A stretch of DNA of 64,000 bases. Origin: Agrostemma githago. Its lineage: Eukaryota > Streptophyta > Magnoliopsida > Caryophyllales > Caryophyllaceae. Shown here piece after piece: positions 50,207 to 60,549 of the stretch. The notes below the pieces were generated by a model that was not told where the DNA came from, did not search any database, and saw only the letters and a list, made by a program, of their open reading frames with translations. Each line of letters starts with the position of its first letter. Within the stretch, counting starts at the first letter, position 1. The stretch is taken from positions 17,888,557 to 17,952,556 of the forward strand of contig OY288256.1 in assembly GCA_958450325.1 (NCBI GenBank), given 5' to 3'. A program made the translations under genes and the position numbers.

Positions 50207-50922
50207 TGAAGGAGTTATGTCCACTGTCCTACGGATTAACCCGCTTAAGTCTATGTATCCGATATGCCTTGCTAGAGATCGATGTTGGGTTGACATGTAA
50301 ATAGATTACGTGTCTGGTAGTCTTACGTGGGCCCATTGGGCCACACACAATATGTACGGGATATTATTAATATATATCGATATATTAAATATATCGGGTC
50401 AGTAGTAATACGGACCCAGCTACGTTGTCGGGTTATGGTAATTAGAGTTATACTAATAATCTAATTATGGTAATTAGAGTTATGGAAATAACCTAATTCT
50501 ACTTTCTCATCTCCTATATAAGGAGGTTCATATGATGAACCAATATATGGAATAAAGAGTATTGACTCACAATATATTCGTCTTATAAAGAGTTATAAGA
50601 GAGATATAGAGAAAAGTTGTGAGACAGTCTCACATACCTTTATACTAGCATATATGTCGCAGTTCCGTACCCGTGTGGATACCAAAGGAGGCATCGCGTT
50701 TGGGGTGCTTTATTCTGTCCGTGGGAATTATTTATTCTATCCGTGAAGAATATTTATCCTATCCATGAAAATTATTTATTCTGTCCGTGGAGATTATATA
50801 TATTTCTGGGTTTATTATACTTCTCATTAATACGCTGTTCCGCTGCAAATAAGGTATAATTGTTATCTCTCTACTTTTGTCTTTTCGGTTAACACTCGTA
50901 GTTTAAGGGTTGTAACCCTACA
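50207..50922 (+). repeat. Copia 3' LTR
   Basis: 716 bp. Compared with the 5' LTR it has an extra copy of a TTATTTATTCTGTCCGTG-type unit (near 50745-50770) and lacks the ACAGGTCCCTGGG stretch near its end. Divergence of a few percent suggests an old insertion. Confidence 0.9.
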
Positions 50923-51012
50923 CTAATATCATATTAGTATTTTAGTAAGTCTACCCAGGCGCGCTCCTCGTTAGGTAAATCAAGCTCAATCCTCACTTAC
51001 GGTCACAAGGTC

Positions 51013-51024
51013 GCTCTGATACCA
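51013..51024 (-). promoter_or_regulatory. LARD primer binding site, tRNA-iMet type
   Basis: Minus-strand TGGTATCAGAGC lies two bases inside the LTR end at 51027, giving the orientation of the LARD. Confidence 0.9.
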
Positions 51025-51026
51025 AC

Positions 51027-52229
51027 TGTAACAACCCGGATTTTCGATGACTTAAATTAATAGATAATGCGAAAAATTATTTAAGTCATTTAATTAAAAT
51101 TATATCAGAGTGTAAATAAATCCGGATCGCTACGGATCCTTACAACAAACGACTATTAATTACATAGTCTTGATTCACTTAGTACAGAATATAAATTGTA
51201 TTTCATACAACATATTATTAAATCTCTCTCGCTCGATTCCCCAACGTCTTAGACCTGCAAAAAAAATTAAACAGTGGACGCTGAGCGGGACAGCAACCAA
51301 GCCGTTCATCTAACATCACCTCGAACACATAAGACAATCATGTGAATAACAATTAATATGCTTACAAAAATATTAAAGGATATCACGTAACAGATAGTTT
51401 CCTGTAATTCAATTACCAATTACCAACATGTGAGGTGATGAAAACGATAAAGCTTATAAGATGGGACACTGGCAGCCATTTGATTTTTAAATTATTTTTC
51501 ACGTAAACAAACAAAACACACGAGTCGTGGCTCATAGTATCACCGCTACTCCATATTGGCTTGCATCTCACCAATAGAAGTAACCGTGTTACCGACTCGT
51601 AGACCGAACCGATCTTATGAGGTTTACATCTCACCCATAAGGCTCAATTGGGCCCGAACTTGTATTATATTATACGTTTATTCAGACGGGGCTCTGGGCT
51701 GAAATGAAAGCTGATGATTACATTCTCTGCATCACCAAGAGGGAACCCGCAGTTTTCAGAATCCTGTTCTGCCCCCGTTACCTAGGTGATAATACTGATC
51801 AAGTACTTGTCTATATGTGCGCCACATACCCTACGCAGACTCTTGAACCGCAACTCTCACTACCATAGGACGACTACCTTAAACACTAGGTCGACTCTCG
51901 GACCGCAGCCTCCGAGTCGGCTTTTCATTACAAGTGCAGTCGAAACACCACGCATGGTAGAATCCAACACCAGCTATTCGTCCCGGACTCGCATCGTAAA
52001 CTTTATATAAAAGTCGCCCGTGAACAAGTAGTACTTTATTTGGTGACCTTCAATAATTGGTCGGACTCATTTGAAACAGTCAAATCCTCAAATTCTTACT
52101 TTCAGTGTGACAACGTTACACTTTAATCTTCAAGTGTCACCCGAAACATTATATCCCAAATATTGTATAACATTTTAAATTAGTAATTTCTTTTAAATGA
52201 AGTTTTATATAAAAATAAAATTTAAGGTA

Positions 52230-52326
<97 letters not shown>

Positions 52327-52664
52327 TTTTTTTTAAAATTCAAAGTTTTATTTTAAAATTTAAAGTTTCTGTAAAATATAAAAGTTTCTAAAAGAATATA
52401 AAAATTAAGTCGTACTTAAAATTTGACGAAAAATGTTTTTTTTTAATATTTAAGATTGTCGTGTAAAATTTTTGGAATAAAACAAATCTATTTATTTTGG
52501 AAAATGTAATTTATAAATTTCTACCTATATAAGAATAATAGGTGAAGTATTATTAAAATAAGAAATTTTTTTAGGTAACTAATTTACTCTATTATTATAA
52601 TATATAAACAAATGTAAAAGTACTAAAGAAAATTAAATATGACCAAAGTTACAATTATACAAAA
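51027..52664 (-). repeat. LARD right (5') LTR, truncated by the Helitron
   Basis: Aligns with 36571-38178 over its whole length with few differences, the main one being a longer TAA tract (52230-52325). It stops exactly at the Helitron terminus; the continuation is expected beyond the right edge of the window. Confidence 0.88.
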
Positions 52665-52696
52665 CTAGTGTAATACCCGTGAAGAACCTTCACGGG
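52665..52696 (-). terminator. Helitron 3' terminus: hairpin and CTAG
   Basis: CCCGTGAAG (52676-52684) and CTTCACGGG (52688-52696) form a 9-bp stem with a 3-base loop. CTAG (52665-52668) is the terminal tetranucleotide on the minus strand. This is the rolling-circle termination signal of plant Helitrons. Confidence 0.92.
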
Positions 52697-54378
52697 TTGT
52701 TCGTTTAAATTTATGTATAGAGTTTATTAGATTAACAACTAAAATTAGGTTATTCGTTAATAGACTTTTAGTTACTTTAGGTGTTATTAGGTAGGCGAAA
52801 ACATGAACAACATATAGCTAGCATGTTACACAATATCTTCGACATTCTTTGATATTGCACTTTCTACTACCTGCTGCATCCCTCTCATACCGATTAATTA
52901 GATAAGAGGTAAGTAAATGAACGAAGGTGGAGATGTCGACACGTCCTACCTCATTACTACTACGGAGATTATAGAATGGATCATCCACCCAGTCGTTAGC
53001 AGGGAACACGACATCTGATTAGATGTACCAAGAAATCATCGCAAAGGTAAATAATTATATTGTTTGTCATTCTAATAATTTCATGTTCGTCCGGGAGGTT
53101 TGTTTGTTGTAACTTGTAATTAATTAGAAAGACTTTTTACAAAAACACCTTTTCTCGTATTTATATTTCTCATTTTCGATGTTACACAGATTACAAATTT
53201 GGAGGTGCTTAACATTTTACACGGACCATTAATTAAGAGCCCAAAACGTTATTAGCTGGGCGGGCTGAGCAGCAATGCGTACACATTTGCTGATCCTATT
53301 CTTTTTTGGGCTGCATAAAAGAATGAGGGATAGAAATTTGGGATGGGCCAGCTACCAATGTATACTCGTTGGAATGCTGATGATCGAAGGTCAATTGGGC
53401 CAAAAATAAGTTGAACATAAGTAACTGAATATATCGTCAGTTGTGACTGAATATATTGTCACATGTAACTGAATATATCGTCAGTTGTGACGTCTACTCA
53501 TACCGTTAAAAACGTGTCGCAGTAGAATTAAGGAACGGTTTTAGTATTATGGTTTACAATCCCAAACCCTCGACCAGAAAGTTGCGTGTTTTGACGTATA
53601 CTACATTATACTAAGCATTTGCGTTAAATGTTGATACTCACGATTACATCTACGTTATAAAAAAAATACGGAACTCGAACTGCATATACATTCGTAATAT
53701 GTACCCACATTTACCTTGACCTTTCAAATTAGTGTCATCTAACAACATTCAATTCCACCTTTTCATTTACCAATAGCAAACCACCTAAATTCACACAACG
53801 GGTTGTAACTAGATTCACAGTAGTACCAAGTCGCAAATCTTACTTGGTTTATTTTATTAGGTATTTATTACTCCATCTCGAACTGTAAACCCGATTAGAT
53901 TATTGACGGTTCTTCGTCGAGACACATCCCCGATAAAGCTGGTAACCCGAAATACATAATTGGGCTGCACAAACTTATGAATGACCCAAAATACAAATGG
54001 CCCAAAAATAGCGGTCCGATGGGCTTAATAACAATTATCATAGATATGACTAACCCAAACCTTCGTTGGGCCAAATACTATCCCTATGTCAACGATTTGC
54101 AACATCAACCCAGCAAGTGTAGTAATGAACATCGAGTATGCGGTGAGTGACATGAAATTAACGGTACTATAACTTATTAGTACATTTTCTGACGGTATAA
54201 AAGTTTGGTAATAAACACGAATAGTCTGTGTTAGTACTAAGGTCGATAAAAAGCAAAAGCATAGACAAATACACTAAACGGAAGTCGAAGAGTTATTATC
54301 ATCCCAATTTATAATCAAAATAAAATTAACAACTTCATTTCACCAAGGGTAAAACGACCAACTAGCATGCAAATCTAG
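52697..54378. other. Helitron 3' non-coding region
   Basis: No gene is supported. GTAACTGAATATATCGTCAG and variants occur three times in tandem, about 29-bp period, at 53418-53490. Confidence 0.5.
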
Positions 54379-54912
54379 TTGCTAAGGAGAAAGCATCCAC
54401 ACAACCGCTTCTTGCTAAGCACTCAAATGTATAGACAGTTGATGTGGCCGCCTAAGTGCATACTCGATAACATGTCGTACGACGTGCAAGACGGGTGGTA
54501 TATCTGCCAGAATTTGCACATTCTGAAAATGAGACTAATCTACCTTGGGTATGATGTGGTTAGGTTAGACCCATGTATATCGCCGACGCTTGATTTTGAG
54601 AGGGCGGTCGTAGTTGAGTTTGGAGCGAGGCTACCAAACTATTTCATGGCCTACAAACTTCAAAGGGAGTTTGGAAATGAAGGGATGACCAAGGAAGCAA
54701 TGGTCGACCAATGGGATCACGAAACCGGCCCACATTGCTGGGTTACTTCTTGGGAGGATGAGAAGTATCTATCGACGGAGACGGGCTACCGTATGGTGCC
54801 AATCTGGTGCCGTTATGTTGGAACGTACTTGGGCGAAGCTGAGGAATTTGGTACCTATGGACATGTTATGGACGCTTTGAACGAAATCTACCGGGATTTC
54901 TACATCGATTAA
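54379..54912 (+). CDS. XS-domain-like protein carried by the Helitron, copy A
   Basis: Open from 54379; the first ATG is at 54427, giving 161 residues. The layout resembles the XS domain of SGS3 and FDM/IDN2 proteins: WPPKCILDN at the start, a LIYLGYDVVRLDP strand, AVVVEFG, a YKLQREFGNEG helix, and GPHCWVTSWED near the usual G-x-Y/W-x-W-V-A position. XS domains bind double-stranded RNA in RNA-directed silencing. No zf-XS, coiled coil or XH domain accompanies it. A paralogue follows at 55963. The frame is free of stops while the neighbouring helicase is riddled with them. The gene is on the strand opposite to RepHel. Assignment rests on motif resemblance only; an unrelated RRM-like fold is possible. 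Confidence 0.5.
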   Translation: MLRRKHPHNRFLLSTQMYRQLMWPPKCILDNMSYDVQDGWYICQNLHILKMRLIYLGYDVVRLDPCISPTLDFERAVVVEFGARLPNYFMAYKLQREFGNEGMTKEAMVDQWDHETGPHCWVTSWEDEKYLSTETGYRMVPIWCRYVGTYLGEAEEFGTYGHVMDALNEIYRDFYID

Positions 54913-55962
54913 ATGCATGAGAACGGAAGTAAGTATTTGAATTTAGTTGCGGTGTACATAGATGGTTGTTAATTCCAATGCTTAAGAATCACCTTGCTTG
55001 CAAGGTATTTTGTAACGTTTGAATTGCAGTGGTGATGGTTTCATAATTACGTTTAATTTAAATTCAATTAACGATTGTAGTTTCAATTTCGTTTGTGAAT
55101 TGTGGCCTAGGTATCAGTTCTATCAATTCGTATTTCCTGCTCATACGATTCTACACGTCCATTTACAGTTCCCAGTTTGTTATGGTGTTGATAGAGCAAT
55201 TAGAATGTAAACCAACGTTAGGTAGGAAATTAATAAGTTGGAAAGTAACTGTGAGAGGGAGCAGGTAATAACTTTCGTAAGTCGATAAAAACTGTAAGTG
55301 AACGTTACGCATTTCAACATAATCGGTAATAATAACGCATAGTGAATGTCTGACATAAGTCGGTTAAGTAATAACAACTGTTGATACATATTAAATGGTA
55401 GACGAAAAAAGGATGTAGTCTAAGAAGTCTAGACATCAAAATAGAATAACTGTGTCTGACTGTCAATTTGTTCAACAGTACGGGTATTTTGAAAATTCGG
55501 AAACGTCATGGCGTAACGGTTATCATGAATTGGGATCCGACTAAATGAGTTACCGTAATACTACACAATAGCACTGACAGTGGAATATAACAGTTATTAT
55601 CGGGTCTATTTAGTAGACGCACCGTATTAGAGATAACATAAATTATACGGTAATATGAAGTAATAAAATTGATTACAATCATGGTAATGATGACACCTTA
55701 ACTCAATTGGCAAGCAAAGTGTAAATTTGACAGTTTCCTCGAGTAACTTCCACATTTACTGCTGCTGCATTTACCATCATTAGTAATTATGACATCACAC
55801 TCAACTTCCACCAATTAATAACCGTATGGGGCAGAATCTTTATCATGCAAAGCTTCAAAATAACTACCCAACTATAACTCAAATATTTGATCATTCCCAA
55901 ATCGAAATCCCTCTTCAACTCAAAATTAAATCAGAATCAAAGGGAAAGAAAAACTGTTATAG
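54913..55962. other. Spacer between the two XS-like genes
   Basis: About 1.05 kb, AT-rich, with no supported gene. It would contain the 3' region of copy A and the promoter of copy B; a purine-rich leader (AAAGGGAAAGAAAAACTG) precedes the ATG at 55963. Confidence 0.5.
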
Positions 55963-56451
55963 ATGGCTGAGAAATTTGTGTACCCACCGACCGTGATCAT
56001 GCACAATCTGCCCTACGAAGTTACATAGGAAGGGGTTATTATTGGAAATAGTTTCACCTATGTGAGGGATGAACTGATTAAGATGGGATACCCTGTGAGG
56101 AAGGTATTCCATGTGTGGAAAGGGAAGTCTGGAGTATTCAAGAGGGCTATTGCGATTGAGTTTTTCAGTGGCGAGCATAAGTACAGGAGTGATTTCAGAT
56201 TACCGAAGTGCTTCGAGAGAGTTGGTAGGGGAAGATCGGACTTCGAGAAGACTTCAGACGGAATGACAGGGCCTCACCTGTGGGTTGCAACTTCTGCCGA
56301 CAAAGGACTGGTGAAGGAGGGCAGGAATTGCATTTCTGTTTCAGCTGATTGGAAGAGGCTCGGTTACGGCGACGCGGACACGGACAGCAGGTCAACGTAC
56401 GTGTGCGTGTTTAATCAGCTGAAGCAACACAGCCCTGGATTCTACGTCTGA
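55963..56451 (+). pseudogene. XS-domain-like protein carried by the Helitron, copy B
   Basis: ATG at 55963, stop at 56449-56451, 162 codons, interrupted once by TAG at 56026-56028. The order of features is that of the XS domain: YPPTVIMHNLPYEV, VRDELIKMGYPVRKVFHVW (very like the RDEL-x3-GF-x4-V-x2-LW strand of FDM/IDN2 XS domains), GVFKRAIAIEF, a short helix with RSDFEK, and GPHLWVATSAD. It is a diverged paralogue of copy A with a matching start position, so the pair arose by duplication within the element or by capture of a tandem pair. The single TAG makes it a likely pseudogene unless read through. Confidence 0.5.
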
Positions 56452-57039
56452 AAGGTAACCCCTCCTGACTAAATGAAATGAGCTTTTTTTGGTAACCCTT
56501 GAACTTACTCCATCAATTAACTGTTTAACTATTTGTGGTTCATTCACTTGAAGTATAATATTCAAATGTTTGTAATGGATTAATGGACCTCGGTCCGGAT
56601 TGTTGCTATTTTCTTTAAACTGTTCGGGATTTGTGATATTTTGTCTATAATCGTGGACTTCGTACAATTATGTTAAAATCAGAACAATTTCGATATGATG
56701 GGGATGCTGAAACTGTATTTGAATCCTGTGATTGACATGCGTTGAACTTGCTGGAACTTGTGAACGGTAATGCTTTGGAACGGAATTTGTAAGCGACTAC
56801 AACAAACAGGGCATTCTGGGGGGTAGTAATTGTAGGACAAATTAGCGATGCGTAAACCGGTTCTACATGTTTAACAATAGCGCAACGGCTCTCTTACACA
56901 TTGCGTAGTTTATAACATATATGTGATCCCGTGTTTGAGAAAATACCTTTATCGAAAGAATTTTGGTCTAATTTAAGAGCTTTTAGACCCCTCTTAGTGG
57001 TAACCCTTGATAACGCGACATCAGTCTGCGTTCGTATGA
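56452..57039. other. Non-coding spacer
   Basis: No gene or repeat is recognised between XS copy B and the 330-bp repeats, apart from AGAGCTTTTAGACCCCTCTT (56980) and CGATATC-type AT-rich sequence. Confidence 0.4.
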
Positions 57040-58036
57040 GAACGGGTTACTGTAAAAACAGACCGACATTAGATAAAGACTGTGCCTGATTTTTGTTTTA
57101 TATCCGTTACGAAACATACGGCGATCGGTGCTACATCAATTTGTAATGGATAATTAGACAGACTATTGTGATTGTGTCTCCTATTGTGCTCTACAATCAA
57201 TCTGGTCATTGAATTGAAATCTATATGTTTTGTGATTGGGGTAGTGTTTAACAGTCTCCACTGCCGATAGCGTGTAGTAATTGGATGATCAAAGGTTAGT
57301 GTAGATAGTCCACAAATAGTGGAACTGTCAAAAGCGAGGTGTATCGGTAGGAAGAAAATGTGATATTCAGTAAACGGGTTGCTGTAAAAACAGACTGACA
57401 TTAGACAGAGATTGTGCCTGATTTTTGTTTATGTTCGTTATGAAACATACAGCGATTGGTGCTACATCAATTTGTAATGGGTAATTAGACAGACTATTTT
57501 GATTGCGTCTCCTATTATGCTCTACAATCAATCTGGTCAGTGAATTGATATCTTTATGTTTTGTGAATGGTAGTGTTTAACAGTCTCCACTGCCGATAGC
57601 GTGTAGTAATTGGATGATCAAATGTTAGTGTAGATAGTCCACAAACACTCGAACTGTCAAAAGCGAGGTCAATCGGTAGGAAGAAAATGTGAGATTCAGT
57701 AAAAGGATTGTTGTAAAAACAGACCGACATTAGAGAGAGACTGTGCCTGATTTTTGTTTATGTTCGTTACGAAACATACGGCGATTGATGTCTACGTTCA
57801 ATTTGTAATGGGTAATTAGACAGACTATTGTGATTGCGTCTCCAATTATGCTCTACAATCAATCTGGTCAATGAATTGAAAACCGAATGTTTGGTGATCG
57901 GGGTAGAGTTTAACAGTCTCCACTGCCGACAACGTGCAGTCATTGCATTATCAAAGGTTAGTGTCGATAGTCCACAAACACTCGAACTGTCGAAAGTGAG
58001 GTCAATCGGTAGGAAAAAAAATGTGAGATTCAGTAA
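57040..58036. repeat. Three tandem copies of a ~330-bp repeat
   Basis: TGTAAAAACAGACCGACATT recurs at about 57051, 57383 and 57712, giving periods of about 330 bases; the third unit runs to about 58036. On the minus strand each unit reads TRLIVEHN...NYPLQI...IAVCF followed by K-Q/K-S-G, resembling the C-terminal helicase stretch TRLVVSKLG...FPLAVCFAMTIKKSQGQ at 58.3-58.5 kb. The array may be a degenerate multiplication of the RepHel 3' end. Confidence 0.75.
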
Positions 58037-58116
58037 ACGGAAAACAGGTTATAGATTCACCGAAACAAACTCAAGAATAAATTTAGATGAAATATTTATG
58101 TGGTAAGTACAAACTA

Positions 58117-60544
58117 TCAGCGCAGATTGGTGAATATCTCCTTGAAAACAACGTTAGTAGTTGAGTCAGTATCGAATGAATCTTCGTCTAAAATTAATAC
58201 TTTGAGACCCTTCTTCCTGGTGACCCTGGAAATAGAAACGTAGAGTTGCGCGTGTGTAAATACCGGTTTGGGAAGAAACAATCCAACACTTGCAAGAGAT
58301 TGGCCCTGGCTTTTTTTTATCGTCATTGCGAAGCAAACTGCGAGCGGGAACTGACGCCTTTCGAACTTGAGTGGGAACTTCGTCTCATCAGATGGGGACA
58401 ACTTTAGCCTCGAAATATAAACATGAGACCCCTTTCTGATACCGGTTATAACTTTTGCTTCAATGACACAGTCACCGAGTTTCGAAACAACTAATCTGGT
58501 ACCGTTACATAGACCGTTTGCTTGGTCGATATTTCGTAGTAGCATGACAATTACACTTACCTTAAGAAGTAATCTATGGCTTGGCAGCCCTGAAGCGCAA
58601 ATGGTGTTTAGAACTTCAGTGGAGTACAAATCGTGTACGTGCTGCCAAGTCTCCTGACTACTGATTTCATCAAAACTCAGATACTCAACCTCGATGCCAG
58701 GAAGGATAGACAGTACGTAATCGTTAACCTTCTCAACGACGTCATGAGTCGGTGCGAGCATAGCTCTCTGCTAGAGGTAGTCCGTGTCTGAATAGCGATT
58801 AAGGAGATCAGGGTACGTACTGTGGACTATTGAGGCAATTGGGTCGGGACCGGGGTCAATGAGCATCTCTCGGGGAATGGTAATCTCACCTATCCCGTCA
58901 TTCATACCACCTGCAACACCATCACCAATAAACAATATCCAGTCCGAGAACTCTCTGATTTCCTCCACGGTTGATTCAGGCTGTCCAACTTGAAGCCGCA
59001 TATTGGTGGTCAGCTTGAGTACCTACAATTGAAGACCAACATATGCAGGTATGTAAGTAGTGATCGTCAGTTACATGTGACACATATATACAAATTTTTA
59101 AAGTTTAACATGATTGGAAAATATGCTTGGAGAAAAAAATAAGCTACAAATTGAACTTTTCGTAAAAGAACTTAGCAGTCACCTTAATATCTCTCCAGAT
59201 AAGCGACGAACAGATTGTTGAATGAACGATATCCTGACGACTTCTCTTGAGGACAACCGGGAGAATCTGCCTAAAATCACCACCCAAGACAACAACCTTG
59301 CCACCGAATGGTCTATCAGCAAGTTGCGGATTTACAAATCTCATTACATCTCTGAGACTCCTGTCAAGTGCCTCGAAACAGTAACGACTGACCATAGGAG
59401 CCTCGTCCCAGATGATTAGTTTAGTCATTGTTAGTAGTTCAGCCAGATCTGAACCCGGCCTTATACCTGGGCACAAAGAGTTCTCCTCGACGTTAATAGG
59501 TATGCTAAACCTAGAGTAAGTTGTACGCTCTCTTGGCAAAAGTATAGCAGCTATCCCGCTAGAGGCCACTGGAAGGACTATCTGGCCCTTGCTTCTCAAC
59601 GCGGCACATAAAGTCTTCCAAATAAAAGTCTTGTCCGTACCACCGTCATCGTACAGAAAGAAAAAACCGCCACACCCTGCTTCAACGGCTCGCATAATCT
59701 CATTGTACACAGACTTCTGCTCACTAGTAATGGAGGACATGTAGCACTCATGCTCCAATCGCAACTGGTCACGATCACAGTTCAACTCATCAGAAATCAA
59801 TCTATTGGAGTCTAACTTGTGTAATTCGTAATCCGGCTGCGGCATATCAGGAAACTTAGAGAGGGAGCCTCCATTGGCTTGAAGCATCGACTCTATTTCA
59901 GATAGTGCGTAATTCTGCAACTGCTGATCCATTAGCTGCAGATCTGTGTCACATTATGAGCACATGTTAACAAACTTGATTGGTAAATAATGACAGAAAA
60001 TGGTGGTCTACAATGACCGAACTGGTAAATGAACGAATGAAATGAAGGAAAAGAATATAAAGGACTAATAGGTGACCAAAGTTAAGGAGCTCCCTCCGTC
60101 GACGACTTAAAATATCGTCGCATAGATGGTGCCACGTTTTTTGCCAAACTTCCTTTGGTTTAATCAGGCTGCCAGAGAATAATAATATCGCGAACATATT
60201 GCGTAGGTATGTGGCTGTACCTCAGTAACTCGCCTCTTCTATTGCATCAATGTACTCCTTGTCGTCACCAAGCAAACCTAATGCGTAACATGCATCTTTG
60301 AAGGTATCGTGCACGACACCTCTAACGGTCCTTATATCTTCATAACACGTTGCACCGCGTACAAAGTTGAGCAGTATTCTCATGTAATATCTTTCGCCAC
60401 CATTTGGGGACATGTGGTACATCCTTCCCAAGCTAAAACCATGCTTGCGGGGTGCCCATGATTTGTTTTCATTATGCCAGACGAATTTGGTGGGAAACTC
60501 AGTGTATGTCAAATTCCTGGACTCGGGGTGGTCTGCGTTGCATG
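58117..60544 (-). pseudogene. Helitron RepHel protein, PIF1-type helicase part
   Basis: Segments in order: 60544-60222 (LTYTEFPTKFVWHNENKSW, GGERYYMRILLNFVRG, TFKDACYALGLL), 60221-about 60070 (FAILLFSGS...WHHLCDDIL), 59932-59183 (helicase motifs VASSGIAA, LIIWDEAPM Walker B, GGDFRQILPVV), an intron at 59023-59182, then 59022-58117 (NMRLQVGQ; TRLVVSKLG; AVCFAMTIKKSQGQSL; YVSISRV). The Walker A loop reads DDGGTDKT, two conserved Gly changed to Asp, so ATP binding should fail. In-frame stops: TGA at 60222-60224, where Trp is expected, and TAG at 58771-58773. Normally the helicase unwinds DNA during rolling-circle transposition. Confidence 0.88.
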
Positions 60545-60549
60545 CCATC
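60545..60549. repeat. Target site duplication CCATC, left copy
   Basis: CCATC at 60545-60549 is repeated at 63368-63372, flanking the solo LTR. Confidence 0.9.

Larger units (their letters stand above)
43759..50922 (+). mobile_element. Decayed Copia-type LTR retrotransposon
   Basis: Two LTRs (711 and 716 bp, TGAAGGAGTTATG to CCCTACA), an exact 5-bp duplication CTAAT (43754-43758 and 50923-50927), a tRNA-iMet primer site and a polypurine tract define a complete 7164-bp element. Domain order, integrase remnant before reverse transcriptase remnant, identifies Copia. Every domain is broken by stops and frameshifts. It lies within the LARD internal region. Confidence 0.9.
36571..52664 (-). mobile_element. 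Large coding-free gypsy derivative (LARD) with nested insertions
   Basis: The left LTR is 36571-42264 (2.96 kb after removing CACTA-3). The internal region is 42265-43758 plus 50923-51026, about 1.6 kb after removing the Copia element. The right LTR is 51027-52664, cut by the Helitron. Ends read TGTAACATCCCG...GTTGTTACA on the minus strand; TGTAACATCCCG is a common start of Tekay/Del-type chromovirus LTRs. The primer site is tRNA-iMet and a polypurine tract is present. No gag or pol is left, so it depended on a partner. Confidence 0.8.
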
